Source: Buxus sempervirens
Lineage: Eukaryota > Streptophyta > Magnoliopsida > Buxales > Buxaceae
Length of the DNA stretch: 64,000 bases
Direction of reading: 5' to 3'
Assembly: GCA_947561395.2 (NCBI GenBank)
Contig: OX387190.1
Location: 17,788,858-17,852,857 of the forward strand
Positions 12,889 through 25,014 of this stretch are shown one piece after another. The position numbers and the translations under genes are program-made. The notes under the pieces are model-generated. The model was not told the origin of the DNA. It worked only from the letters and a program-made list of their open reading frames with translations, and searched no databases. Numbering within the stretch: position 1 is the first letter of the stretch; each line of letters opens with the position of its first letter.

Positions 12889-15327
12889 AACCTCCTCCTT
12901 GAGCAAATGGCACACAACTCTTGTTTTGAATTCTCGCAAAGAAGAACTCCAAGAGAAGAAAGAAAACCGCTGTGGAATCACCTCCAGCACTCAGGTAAGC
13001 CTAAACTTTTCTTTTTATTTTCTGTCTTTACATTCCTAGATCTAGATCTCTTCTTCTACCTTTCTGTAGTGTAAAGCCTTGTTTGTATGTGTGGAAATCC
13101 TTCCCCGGCTCAAAGTATCTCAAGACTCCCCTAGCCGTAAAACGTGAAGGCGGATCTAGGAGAAACGAGACTGGGGATTGACCCTAGTGCTAGAACCCAT
13201 GTAGCATAAGGCTTTTTGATTGATTGTAAACCGTTCCATATTCAAAGTACCCTTGATTATCTTAAAGAGAACAGAGGGAAACGATAATGGAACGGAACCC
13301 TAGGCTATGCTAGAACCTATTTTGTTGAATCTATATGCATGTGTATGGATCTTGCTTGTTTTTTTCACTTTTGCACACATATCACTATTTTGGCGGGGGA
13401 GGCTCATATTTGGGGTTTATTGCATTTATTGTGATAAAACTCAAATAAATGACCTCAATCAATTCTGAAATGCCTTTCGGATGATTTTAAAGCATTTGTG
13501 TTCATATTGCACGAATTTCATTTTTATCAATTTTCGGACTTGGTTTTACTTAAAAGTGGCTTAGCTTGACAGCACCTGTACCCTTACTTCGGACGTCCGT
13601 AACTTCATCATCCGGATGAATTTTGGGGCGATTCCAGAACCATGGGAAAGGTGAGGCTGTCTAGTTTATGTCCACCAAATTTCATGAATTTCTATCTAGC
13701 CGATTTTTGATACCTCTCTGTCGAAGTTAAGTGGACAGTTCAGGTCCAAGTACAGAACTTGTCACTTCGACGGACCGCCATGTGTTCGTTTTAAGTCCGA
13801 TTCGAGTGGTTTTTATTTCTGAGTACTCCTTGTTGAGTCTATTTTCAAATCCAGTTGGTTTCATAATTTTTGGATTCCATTTGAATTATTGGTAGCCGAT
13901 TTACTCAGAACTGCTCATTTGCATTTTTCTGGGCAAATCCGTGATCTTCGGGGCCTGTTCGGGAGACCACCCAAGGCACGTCCGAAGGGATTTTTGTATG
14001 AGGCTAGTTTCTGTTGAAAGATGGCCATACAGACTTCAATCACACCAAATTTCGTGGATTTCTATGTAGTGGATTTTTCTAGACAATTTTCCAAAGTTGC
14101 CCACTTACTACTTTTAAAAATCCCCAACAGCAACTTCAAAGGAGCATAACTCCTAGATTTTTCATTGGAATGAAGTGAAATTTTGCATGAGACTCTTATT
14201 TACCCTAATCTTTCAAATGGATTTGGTTTGGGTCAATTTAGAATCGGATTTGAATGATTTCAAGGTAAATGGTATACTTTTTACCAAATTTTCTGAATTT
14301 GATTTAACTTGGTTTTGAGTAATTTGTGCTTTGATTTCCATCTTTTGAGATATTCCAGAAATGATATTGACATAAGAAAGGATCTAAAATCCATTTGGAT
14401 CCTCATGTGAAAATATCATACATTGTTCCTTTGTCAAGGTTTTTTCATGATTTTTAGCAAGCTTCTTATTTTCTTTTTAGCATGAACATACACTTGGCAA
14501 CCACTTCGTGTGGATGAATGGGGGTGCCTAACACCTTCCCCCGTTCATAATCTAATCCCCTTATCCATCTCTGGATTTGATTTTCAAGTAGGGTTATTTT
14601 TATCCTAGAATTTGTCATTTGGCTATTTTTGCCTACTTTTGAATTCTTTGGTGTCCATTCTCACCCCAAAATCATGAATGGTGGCGACTCTCCCAATTTT
14701 TGCGTTGAGCCCGTGTGTTGACGGAGGGGACGATCACTCCGGTGATTTTTTCCCATGTCTCACAACGTCCATCACAAATAGAAACAGCTGTGCGTTTCTC
14801 CTTGCTTCCTATATTCTTCTCCAGTTTTCCTTGTGACTAAACCAAACCCTAAACAACTTGTTGGAGCCGTTTTAGAAAAGGAAAAGAGAGGATTTTTGTG
14901 CATATAAACTCAGGTAAGAGCAAGTTAATAAAAAGTTCTGTTTTTGAGAGATAAAAGTGTTGTTGGGTTCCTAAAGTGGTGATTTTCTTAACCCAGACGT
15001 GATCAAGACTTGTGAGATTGTTGAAGCATATTTGTGGTGATATTTCGTTGCTTTTAGAGGAGGTTTTCGTTCCTAAAACCAGGTAAGTAGTCCCTTGACG
15101 CTTGCATAAAATACAAATTCGTGTTTAGACGATATACATGGTTAATCGGTGATTTGATGCGTTGTTTTTGTTATTTATGATGTTTTAATTGTTGGGAATT
15201 GTTCTAGCATATTTATAAAGTGTTTTAAAATGATTTAGAATGGTTTTGATGCATTGAATATTGAGTTGTGGAATTTTTGTTGAATTTTGTAAAGTTACGG
15301 ATTTTTCACGTATTGGGCACCCTGAGC

Positions 15328-15475
15328 AGTCGCTCGAGCGCCCTATGTATATATTCAAAACCTGAGAGTAATTTTACCCAGATTGAACTGTCGTTAGAAC
15401 AGTCACTCGAGCGACCTCCCCTGAAATAACCTATTGTGTAAGGCCGATCGAGCGCCCTTGGCCGCTCGAGCGACC
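15328..15475. repeat. CGCTCGAGCG palindrome cluster in H
   Basis: Four short dyads built on CTCGAG or ATCGAG occur at about 15328-15344, 15400-15416, 15441-15455 and 15459-15475. An example is GGCCGCTCGAGCGACC. The counterpart in the minus copy is at about 52160-52325. They fall downstream of the two splice-donor-like sites, unlike the arrays of family 1. Confidence 0.8.
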
Positions 15476-16855
15476 AGTCTGTTAGATTTTTGGAAATTGA
15501 CTTTTCAATTTAGTTTTTACCACGAAAGTGTTTTTATCCAAATTTAACCTATGTACCATTAAGATTGGGGTATTTGGGAATTGTTTGCATTGGCGGATGT
15601 TTAAAATTCAATTTTATAAAGATTTTGGGTAGATGTTTCTAAAAAGGCACTTTTATTTGATTCCATTGTTCCAAAAGATTTTACTTTTAACCAAGGTTGG
15701 TTTTGTGAGTTTATACACCTGTATTTGAGTGATATGAAGGTATTTTGTACATCGATGGAGTCGATATACATTCGGGACATATTGGCCCGTTGAAACATGG
15801 AGTTTTGGACATATGACTTGGTGCATTTTGTTTTGGGTCACCGGTGTGACAAGGCTGGTGCCTGATTTATTGTTTCCCGCATGGGTGGATTTTGTGATAC
15901 ATATAAGGTTCTGTATTTGGTGGGTGTTATTGAGAAGTATGTCCATTACCCTGGTTGGTTTTTCTCACTGTTGAGTGGGCTTAGCAGTTATATGGATCCA
16001 TATAATAGCTAGTAAGTGAAATGTGAATTAGAGGGGTTTGAATTCTATGTTTGAGGCATTCCATCATCTCGAAGATGGCACCGTTCCTAGATTGGTCGGT
16101 TGCTACGTTACCCACTCCTGGATTGGTTGGGCTATACATGCTAATTCATGGTTAGGTTCTTCTGTTGGTGTTGAATAACCAGACTGCAGGGCGGCTGGTC
16201 CATCCCAATTCGGTTAGGTAGCATACTGGCACATGTCTATTCTTTTTTTTGGTATATTATTTCATGAGTCCCATGAGGTGGACAAATTGTATTTCATTAT
16301 TGTCTTGAATCTTATTGTGATTATTTGGATTAAGTGTTGCATATTTTATTGTGGTCAAGTATTTTTATGACTGCTTACTGAGATGTTGTTTCTCACATTA
16401 TTGTTTTATCGATTTTGTTTTCAGATATTCCTGGAGAGGACGTTACTGGGGTAGAGACTCTAGGGGATTACTGTGATTACCAGGAGGAAGACTATTTCAT
16501 TATTGTGTAGGTCCAGGAGGACATGGAGAGATATTTTCTTAGGAATTAACTTTAGTATTTTATTTGAGGATTTTGATGTTATTTAAAGAATTATTAGTAT
16601 CTTTATTCCACACCCTTGGTGGATGTTATTTATGTTATTTAGTTGAACCATTTCCAAACTTTATAGATGATATTCTAATGGATTATTTTAATGGTTTAAT
16701 TCCGTGCTTTCTGAAAGATGTTTTTATTTCCGCACTTTGATATAATAAATGAAATTTTTTTAAGTTTGGAATAGTTGTTTTAGGCCATTTTCCCTAACGA
16801 ACAAAATATGGGTTTATGTGTTTAAATAAACCTGGATCCAAGGTGTTACACAAAT

Positions 16856-16984
16856 ACCTTAGCATTAACATGTTGGTTTTTTTTATCGGACCTAAAAAAC
16901 CGGAATTTAGCCTTGAACTAGAAAGTTGACTTTTTATTCACTTGGAATTTGGGTCTGGAGCTATTTTTAATGGATTCAAATGGG
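16856..16984 (+). mobile_element. LTR G, second segment
   Basis: This resumes the U3 sequence broken at 12099 and ends at ATTCAAATGGG. The sister LTRs have a run of G here. It is cut by the 5' LTR of element B. The rest of G would be expected right of B but is absent, apparently deleted together with the end of B. Confidence 0.8.
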
Positions 16985-17419
16985 TGTAGACACCTCAAAA
17001 TTGCATGATTTTTGATAAATCTTGAAGGAGAGAGATTTTATTTGAATTTTCAATTCTTAGCATTGGGTTTGAGATCCTTAACCCATTTGAATCCAAAACC
17101 ACAAAGGAAAAGGCCCGAATTCAATCTTTTGTGCAAAGTCAAACTTTTTCCGGTTGAATTTTGTTGACTTTTGACCCAAGAAAATGAAATATTTTTTAAA
17201 GCAAGATTTCAAGATAATTTTTCCCCGGTAATCAGGTTTTTAGCAATGTTATTGCATAAATGAATTTTTTGAGATTTTAAATCTTGACGAATACCTTGGT
17301 ATTAACATATTGAACCTTTTTACCAGACCTGAAAAACCGGAATTTTGCCTTAAATTGAAAAGTTGACTTTTTATTCACTTGGAATTTGGGTCTGGAACTA
17401 TTTTTAATGGATTCAAATT

Positions 17420-17518
17420 GGGGGGGGGGGTGTTTGCTTATTTACATGTAATATCTTAAGTAAATGGAGATTAAAAAATACGAGGACATTTACTTCAACG
17501 ATATTACATGTAAATAAG
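17420..17518. repeat. G-run and 29-31 bp inverted repeat in the LTR
   Basis: Eleven G residues (17420-17430) are followed by an inverted repeat. The left arm starts CTTATTTACATGTAATAT near 17437 and the right arm ends ATATTACATGTAAATAAG at 17518. The same unit is at 24730-24828 (E) and about 48570-48676 (3' LTR of B) but not in L1, C2, 39890-42230 or 52329-54140. It marks a subfamily. Confidence 0.85.
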
Positions 17519-17580
17519 TATTGCTTGTGCAGGCAATGGTTAGTGCCATGCAGAAGCTGTGCAGAGAAGCTTTTTTTTTT

Positions 17581-17686
17581 GTATCCGACATTATATGTCG
17601 GATACAAGCCTTTTGCTTTGTATCCGAAATTTTATGTCGGATACAAAGGATTTTGCTTGTATCCGACCTGAGTTGTCGGATACAAG
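17581..17686. repeat. Palindrome array in the 5' LTR of B
   Basis: Three dyads: 17581-17605 (arms GTATCCGACAT and ATGTCGGATAC, 3-bp centre), 17620-17644 (8-bp arms) and 17656-17686 (arms CTTGTATCCGAC and GTCGGATACAAG). They end about 165 bp before the TATA box. Confidence 0.92.
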
Positions 17687-19897
17687 TATTTTGCTGCAGA
17701 AATTGGAAAATTTCGAAAGTTTGCACTTTTTACTATCTTATCCCTGTTCTAAGAGTGAGAATTCTTTGAAATAGCCTTAGGGTTTAAGTTTGTGGATTCT
17801 AGACATCATTTTGTGTCTAGCATTAGGGCACCCCTTACCCTAGCCTTTGCCTATAAATAGGAAGCCTCTCCTCAAGCAAAGTGCCATAAGTTGGAGATTG
17901 AAGAGCTCTAAGTGAAGAAGAGAACCTCTGCCCCATTGCTTCTAGAACCCAGGTAAGTCCTAACCCTCTTTTAATTTTCTATTTTTAAATTCTAGGGTTA
18001 GTTCTCTTCTTTTACCTTTCTTTAGAATAATGGCCTACTGTTTGTGCTTGAAACCCCTCTCCCTACTCAAAGTATCTCGAAACTCTCTCTAGCCGTAAAA
18101 CGTGAAGAGAGATCTAGGGGAAATGAGAATGGGAGTTGACCCTTAGTCATAGAACCCTCTTGAATGGCCTATGATTGTGTGAAACCCCATTCTCTACTCA
18201 AAGTACCCCAAGATTATTTCTAGCCGAAAAAGGCGAAGAGAGAACTAAGGGAAATGAGAATGGGAATGGAACCCTAGACATAGAACCCCATTTGATTAAT
18301 GTACTTTTAATGCTATATGTTGTGATGTATTGATTTAAAGAGATGATCTTTACACATGCACACATCGCACTCGTTTTGTCGAAATCGGCTTGTATTTTGG
18401 ATCTATCGTATTCATTGTGATAGATCTGAAATAAATGGCCCCAAGCATTTCTGGGACATTGATTAATGATTTTCAAAAGGATACAAGCAAGTTTATCTTT
18501 GAGTATTGAAGACATCATGGTCTAACCTCTCGGTTTTGGGCATTTTTGCTCTGTTTTGGGGGTTTTGGTATATTCTCTCCAATCGAAGAGAATGGTGAGC
18601 CAAATTCGTGCCCTATTTCCTCCTGGAGGTTTTTCAATACTTTTTCAAATGATTTTGGTTTGTATTGCACGGATTATACATACTTGATCACTGTTTTGGA
18701 TTGATTTTACTTAAAAATGTCAAAACTGGACAGCATCTGTACCCTAACTTCGGACACTCATAACTTTATCATCCGGATGAATTTTGGAGTGATTTCAAAG
18801 AAATGTGAAAGCTGAGATTGTCTAGTTTGTTCCTGTAAAATTTCATCAATTTTTATGAGGTGGATTTTTGACACCATTCGATCAAAATCGACAGGTCAGT
18901 TCAGGCCATATTGCTGAACCTGTCACTTTGAATGAGCACCATCTACACGATTTAAGTCCGATTTGAGTGATTTTGGTTTATGTGTTTTCCTTTGTGAGTC
19001 TACTTTCAAATCCAGTTAGTTTCAAATTTTTTTGCTTTTATTTTTGTTGTGGGTAACTGATTTACTCAGAACTGTTCAACAGCACAATTCTGGGCTAATT
19101 TGTAATCTTCAAAGCCTTTTCGGGAGGTCACCCAAGGCGCATCCAGATGAAGTTTTGTATGGGGCTAGTTTCATTTGAAAGATGGCACTACATACTTCAT
19201 TCATGCAAATTTTCAAGGATTTATATGGAGCCAATCTCCCCAAATGGATTTCCAAAGTTTCCCACTTGTTACTTTTATCGATTTACAACAGCAGATTTCA
19301 AATGAGCATAACTCTTAGGGTTTTAACCGGATTTACTTGAAATTTTCCTGAGTCTTTTATTTATCATAATCTTTCAAATGGATTTGGTTTGATTCAATTT
19401 GAATGATTTAAAGTCGAATGGCTCCATCTTTTACCGAATTTTCCGGATTTGTCTTAACTTGATTGTATTCAAGTTTTGCTTTGATTTCCATTTAATAGTG
19501 ATGTCCCAGAAGTGATACTTCCATAAAAGAAAGTCTAAGATTCATTGGACTTCTCATGTGGAGGAATCATACATGTTTTTGATTCTTTTCAAGCCTTTGT
19601 TATTACTTTAATTAGCAAGCATTTGTTATTTTGAGCATGAATAACACTCGGCAACCACCTTGTGTGGATGAATGGGGGTGCCTAATACCTTCCTCTGTTC
19701 ATAATCTAATCTCCTTACCCATCTCTGGATTTTATTTTTAAGTAGAGTTATTTTTACTCTAATTTTGCCTTTGTGCTTATTTGATGATTTTGGTGTCCAT
19801 TCACACCTAAAAAGAATGGTGGTGACTCTCCCATTTTTTATGAATCCCGTGTGATGATCGGAAAGTCACAAGATTGATTTTTCCCATGTCTCACAAC

Positions 19898-19916
19898 TGG
19901 CGACTCCGCTGGGGAC
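19898..19916 (+). other. Primer binding site of element B
   Basis: TGGCGACTCCGCTGGGGAC begins two bases after the LTR end. The initial TGG pairs with the CCA end of a tRNA. The string resembles the tRNA-Arg-type primer site described for Ogre/Tat elements. The exact tRNA was not verified. Confidence 0.75.
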
Positions 19917-21387
19917 CTGTGGATTTAAGCCATGATTGGTGTATTTGTTCATGCTTCTTTCTTTATTTTTGAATGCTTGCTGTTTTGCCTACTTTGCTTG
20001 TGCATATTGTATTTCAAATATGATTTGTATGATTAGAAAATGCATATGGATAAAAAACATGAGTGTGTTGCTTGATGGTGTCTAGAAATGTGTTTAGGGG
20101 AAAGCCTATCTTGTAAAATGACTTTGCTGTATTTTATGATAGCAGGCTTTATTTTGGGTTTCAATGCCATGAGATGAAAAAAAATTTAAGAGCATGAAAT
20201 CTGGAAAGTTAGTGTAGTTTTTGGGGTTTTCAAGCATGTTTCCCATGAACAATTCTTTCTTGTACTTAATGTTTTTTTTATGGCATACCTTAGATTTGGG
20301 GTATGGATGTTATGATTTGAGCATGAAAACAATGAGCAGAAATTCTGAAATGCTTGGTGGGAATTTTGAGGGTTTTCAAGCATGTTTTCTCTAATGGAAA
20401 CAATTCTTGCACAATATGTTAGTGGCTGGATTTTTAAGCTTCAATTTGGGAGCATGAATGATGCATTTTGAACATAAAAATTAAGAGCATCAAAACTAGG
20501 AATTCAATAGGTAGAATGGGGGTTCTCAAGCATGTTTTCCCTAGCTAAAAGATTCTTGTACCATATTGTTAGTTGCTGGATTTTTAGGCTTCGATTTGGG
20601 GTATGAATGATGCACGTTGAGCATGAAAAAAAAACATGAAATCTGGAAATTTAGGGGATGCTCTTTGGTTTCAAGCATGCTTTTCATGGTTTAATTATTG
20701 TTTGTACAGTATGATAACATGCTTGTGTGATACCTTTTGGGTATGTAGTGATTATGTGCATATTTTGTTCTTTTTACTATCTTGCTAGCTTGTATTTTTT
20801 GCTTTCAACATAATGTCATATTGCCTTGGCTTGAAACTGTATGCATGGCTACGAAAAAGAGTGGCAAGGGGCTAGGACGTTATGAATGCACCTTGAATTT
20901 CAAATGCACTTGAGCAGTTTAAACTTTTTGCACAACCTACCCATTACCTATAGGAAGTTGAACCCGGATGTGTGTAGCTTGGCGCAACGAGATCGATACT
21001 TCGGAAAGCAAAAGTGAAAACATTCACCTTAGAATTTGAGTCAATGATGTGATGACAATGGGATCTGTGATTAAATTCCGGGCATCACTAGACTTGAGTT
21101 CTAAGTTGCCAATTAAGCCAAAACCCAAAAACCATACGCTTGAAGGTGGAGAAACACGTTTTCAGCTAAAGTAAACAATTACGATTGGGGAATTGGGTGT
21201 AATTGTGGGAAGGCTGTTTGCATGTTTCGCAGGCCAAGGTATAATATGAATACCATATTGAAGGTAACACAAGGTGGCAAGGTAAATGCATTTTTTTTAT
21301 CACCTTCATGTCATGTCAATTAAAAGCCATGGTGTCCATATGCTTGGGATGAATTTTTTTCCAAAAGTGTTTGTAGCCTAAGGTGGG
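19917..21387 (+). other. Leader of element B, first part
   Basis: Non-coding leader between PBS and gag. From about 20190 to 20720 it holds four degenerate tandem copies, about 130-170 bp apart, each with TTCAAGCATG followed by an ATTCTTGTAC-like string. No equivalent of the extra upstream ORF of Ogre elements is visible. It is broken at 21387 by a family-2 LTR. Confidence 0.55.
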
Positions 21388-23925
21388 TGTGCGCACCTAA
21401 TTTTGACTAGATCGCACACGGGGCTCACGTGAGTTCGTGCGTGCCTCGGGACTTTCGGAGTCACCACTGCCTGAGAGGTGCAGGCAGACACAGGGATTGC
21501 CTATCCGAGTCTAAGTTTGGTCTGTAGCTTATTAGAGATCTAGCTAAGTCCTCGGTTACGTTCAGGGAAGTCCGAAGACACCTCGGCCCGTCCCATTGGT
21601 TTGACGGGTCCCTCGGGTCTCCCTGGTTTTGAGTCAGTTTCACCCTTCCTAGACCAGCATGCCACTTTGTTTGGTCTGGCGGGACCCTCTGATGGTGTGG
21701 GCCCATTTTATTTCATTTTAGCTTTTTTTTTTATTTAGGTGAAGTGGGTTGGATACGGGCCTTGTTGGAAGACTTGTAGGTTGCCAAGATTGGGCTTGGG
21801 GCCCAGTAGGGTTATTGGGTAACCCTTTTTGGTTTACTTATTTATTAAACAAGTTAAAAGGTTAAAAAGGGTCTACTGGGCTTGGTTTTGGTCCAAAGGC
21901 GATTAAGGAGGTGGCCTTGGGCCCGTTTGAAAAGGGCTTGGTTTGGGCCAGTGAAAATGTGGGCCCAAGGTGCCTTGGTGGGCCTATTTAGGTCCACAGT
22001 CTACAAATGGGCTTTGGATAGCCCAAACAATATTGCTGGGTTGGATCAAGTCGGTTCGGGTCGGAAGAAGTCCAGCCGGGTTCAAAAATTAGATTTTTTA
22101 AGTTATTTACAATTTGACCGTATTTGCTATACGGGCTGGCCTTGCCCATAAATAGAATACGGTTCAGGCCTGCCCGTATAGCAAATACGGGCATGCCCAG
22201 ACCGTATAGGGAATACAGGCTTCACCCGATTTTGCCATTTTGCTCCTATTCCGACCGGGATCGACTTGGTTGCCTCCCTGGGTGTTTCGGCGACCTCCAT
22301 TAGGCTTCTCATTTCTGCTGTGGTGTATCTTCTTCACTTGATCTTAAGGATCTTCTTTTCCTCCTTTTCGCATTTTTGTTTTTCTTGAAGAAGCAGAGTC
22401 CCTTTTAAGCCATCTGTGGTTGTTATCAAGAAGGGAAAGAGAGGGAGAGAACACAGGGATACATGGGATAATCCAGGAGGACAATTCCTTCCTTTGATGA
22501 GTGCATGAAATAAGCCTTATGTTAGTTCAGACATTCATTTTTAAGCTTTTCATGAAACCACCCTCCTCCCATTTTGCATAGATCCCCACCTTACGTGGGG
22601 TTTCTTATGACGTGCCAAACAGAGCAAGCAGATTAGTAACAAAAGAATTTAAAATTGTTCAAATATAAAGATTCGCATATATGTTAAAGAAGAAGTTACC
22701 AGAAATACACTTTTGCTGTTACCTTTCACTTTCGATGTGTGGTGGCTCTCCGTGTGATTTTGGCAGCGCTTCCGCACCTCCTTTGATTTCCCGAATTGGG
22801 TTTGAAAAGGGGTTCTCCTATTTTTAGGTTGAAAGGAGATTTAAGGTGAGGAGAAAGGGTTTAGTCTTGAGGTTTTTCAGAGCGATTTTGGCAGCGCTTC
22901 CGCACTCCCGTTCATTCTCCGAAATGGGTTTGAAAAGGGGTTTTCTGGGTTTCTTATGAAAGAGAAGGGTTAGGCAAGGCTTAAGGGCAGCACAAGGGCA
23001 TTTTGGGTATTGGAAGAGATGGAGGTTGGGCAGAGCTTGGACGTGGAAAGAGCCAAGAAGAACAGGGGAGAGGCCAAAGGGGATTCCTTGCACAAATGGG
23101 GGGGCTGGCCCCCTATTTATAGGCTTTTTTTTCGTGCCCGTATTTGAAGTGCGGGCATGCCTTGCCCGTAATTCAAATGTGGGCATGCCTTGCTCGCATT
23201 TCAAATGCGGGCGAGCCGCCCATGTGCTAAAATCTCGCCAAATCGCCCGTACGGGACGCGTGTCTTGCCGTATGATGACGCGTGCCCCCTTCCAGAAGGC
23301 TTGCCCGTAATTTAAGTGCGGGCATGCCTCGCCCGCACTTCAAATACGGGCGAGCACGTTTTTAAAATGTTTGGATTTCAAACCATTATTCAATTTGATT
23401 TTTGGTAAGATTTTTATCCGATTTTTTTTCTAATATTTTATTATAAAACGAGATTCCTTTATTTAAAATATCATTAAAATATTTAATATATTAACAAATA
23501 CATTTATTTTATTGGTTTATTCTGTTTTCTGCTGCCTTTTCGCCACATGGGCAGTTTTTCTGAAACTTCAACTGCCCATAACTTCTTCGTCTGGTATCCG
23601 ATTTTAGCAAACTTAGTGTCGTTGAAATCAGCTCGGAACCATCTATCCACTGGGGTTAATTTGGGCAGTTGAATTGGGGTCGACCAAAAAGTCAACTTTT
23701 CACTCCCCAAAAGTTTGACTGGTTCATAACTTCCTCATCTGGACTCTGATTCCAGCAAACTCAGTTGCGTTGGAACCGTGTCAAAGTGCTCTTTTTAATG
23801 AGATAAAGCTTGATAGCCAAATTTAATTGAATTAAAAAGTTAATTTTTTGACCCCCTAAGGGTTTGACTTTTAGTTTGACTTTTTATTTTTCTTCATTTT
23901 ATGGGTGCAAAATCAGGTGCTAATA
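21388..23925 (+). mobile_element. Family-2 solo LTR (D2)
   Basis: It starts TGTGCGCACC, ends GTGCTAATA, and is flanked by gtggg (21383-21387 and 23926-23930). It is 2,538 bp long. It carries CCCGTA...TACGGG dyads at about 22118-22230 and 23135-23350, a TATA-like ATAAATAG (22144-22151), a 120-bp tandem duplication around 22757-22940 marked by GGCAGCGCTTCCGCAC, and a second TATA-like box on the opposite strand (near 23112-23122). The other copy (25629-26977) lacks everything between the two dyad clusters. Confidence 0.88.
22118..23350. repeat. CCCGTA/TACGGG palindrome clusters in D2
   Basis: Several imperfect dyads of the form CCCGTA-N5-9-TACGGG or CCCGCA-N-TGCGGG lie in two clusters, about 22118-22230 and 23135-23350, on either side of the middle of the LTR. 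The same class occurs in the LTR at 52329-54140 (53934-54045). Confidence 0.8.
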
Positions 23926-24292
23926 GTGGGTGTAACCTATAGGAAGAGTTTTCAACTCAATTTAGAAGCCATCCTACCCAAAGTCCATGTAGGAGGCAAC
24001 CAAGAGTACAGAATCAATGAATTGGTGTTTAACTGTGGAAGGGGCATGTACCCTCATGAATGTTCATATATTTTGCAAGTATGGTGTCAATGTCCAATTG
24101 GAGGCTATTTTTAGAGGCCAAGTCAAGGTGAACATTAAGCGGGAATGAAAATAACATGATTTAGTGGAAAAATGAGTCAAAAAGGGCTAATTCGGCATTA
24201 ACCGACAACTCAGGTCGGCTAAAAATATTTCCTTCTTTTTGACACATGTCATCGGCAAAAAGGTTATATGTATGTATCCGATCATTTGTATT
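23926..24292 (+). other. Leader of element B, second part
   Basis: Non-coding. It includes dyads of the family-1 class outside any LTR: CCGAC/GTCGG near 24199-24219, and GTATCCGAT near 24274, whose partner ATCGGATAC lies at 28406-28414 beyond LTR E. It is cut at 24292 by LTR E. Confidence 0.6.
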
Positions 24293-24872
24293 TGTAGACA
24301 CCCCAAAATTGCACGATTTTTGATAAATCTTGAAGGAGAGAAATATTTTATTGGAATTTTCAATTCTTTGCATTGGGTTTGAGATACTTAACCCATTTGA
24401 ATCCAAAACCACAAAGGAAAAGGCCCGAATTCAACCTTTTGTGTAAAGTCAAACTTTTTTTGGTTGAATTTTGTTAACTTTTGACCCCAGAAAATGAAAT
24501 ATTTTTTAAAGCAAGATTTCAAGATAATTTTTCCTGGTAATCAGGTTTTTAGCCATGTTATTGCATAAAAGAATTTTTTAAGATTTTAAATCTTGACGAA
24601 TACCTTGGTTTTAACATGTTGAATCTTTTTACTGGACCTGAAAAACCAGAATTTAGCCTGGAACTGGAAAGTTGACTTTTTATTCACTTGGAATTTGGGT
24701 CTGGAACTATTTTTAATGGATTCAAATGAGGGGGGGGGGGGTGTTTGCTTATTTACATGTAATATCCTAAGTAAATGGAGATTAAAAAATATGAGGACAT
24801 TTACTTAAACGCTATTACATGTAAATAACTATTACCTGTGTTAAAATTCGGATAAAAGCTTCTTCTTTTTTT

Positions 24873-25014
24873 GCATCCGACAGATAATGTCGGATACAAA
24901 ACATCTTTATTGTATCCGACAGATAATGTCGGATACAAAAGATCTTTATTGTATCCGACAGATAATGTCGGATACAAAGAGAATTGCTTGTATCTGACCT
25001 GATATGTCGGATAA
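24873..25014. repeat. Palindrome array in LTR E
   Basis: Three almost identical dyads (TCCGACA-5 bp-TGTCGGA) repeat about every 38-40 bp, followed by a fourth more divergent one. The first three look like recent tandem copies of one unit. Confidence 0.9.

Larger units (their letters stand above)
12491..14764 (+). mobile_element. Family-1 solo LTR (C2) inside H
   Basis: A complete LTR of 2,274 bp, TGTAGACACC to GTCTCACA, is flanked by acgtc (12486-12490 and 14765-14769). Order along it: palindrome array 12581-12721, TATA box at about 12877-12888, an open leader segment from ATG 12907, CAG|GTAAG near 12990, the CCGTAAAACG hairpin module, then U5 with the GGGGGTGCCTAACACC block. It is close in sequence to L1 and to 39890-42230. 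Confidence 0.95.
12100..16850 (+). mobile_element. Family-3 solo LTR (H), interrupted
   Basis: It runs from TGTAAAATCCC to GGTGTTACA and is flanked by caaat (12095-12099 and 16851-16855). With the nested LTR and its duplication removed it is about 2.47 kb. It contains splice-donor-like CAGGTAAG near 14910 and 15081 and a cluster of CGCTCGAGCG-type palindromes (15328-15475). No internal domain or second LTR is present, so it is a solo LTR. It is not related in sequence to families 1 and 2 apart from that general design. Confidence 0.88.
16985..19895 (+). mobile_element. 5' LTR of element B
   Basis: TGTAGACACC to GTCTCACA, 2,911 bp. It is directly followed by a two-base spacer and a primer binding site, which marks it as the 5' LTR. 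Features in order: G-run plus hairpin (17420-17518), palindrome array (17581-17686), TATA (17851-17860), CAG|GTAAG (near 17949), two hairpin modules with CCGTAAAACG and CCGAAAAAGG (near 18090-18130 and 18205-18245), then U5. The visible part of 48132-50598 is closely similar, which fits an LTR pair. Confidence 0.9.

Noticed and set aside
19917..21387. An extra ORF before gag, as in Ogre elements.
   Set aside because: No frame longer than about 65 codons is present and none has a recognisable motif.
21461..23310. Several 60-126 codon frames in D2.
   Set aside because: They change strand and frame within an LTR, and arise from its GC-rich dyads and duplication.
24873..25014. Regularly spaced near-identical dyads look like a small CRISPR array.
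   Set aside because: The spacers are not unique sequences, the context is a plant LTR with clear ends and duplication, and no cas genes exist.
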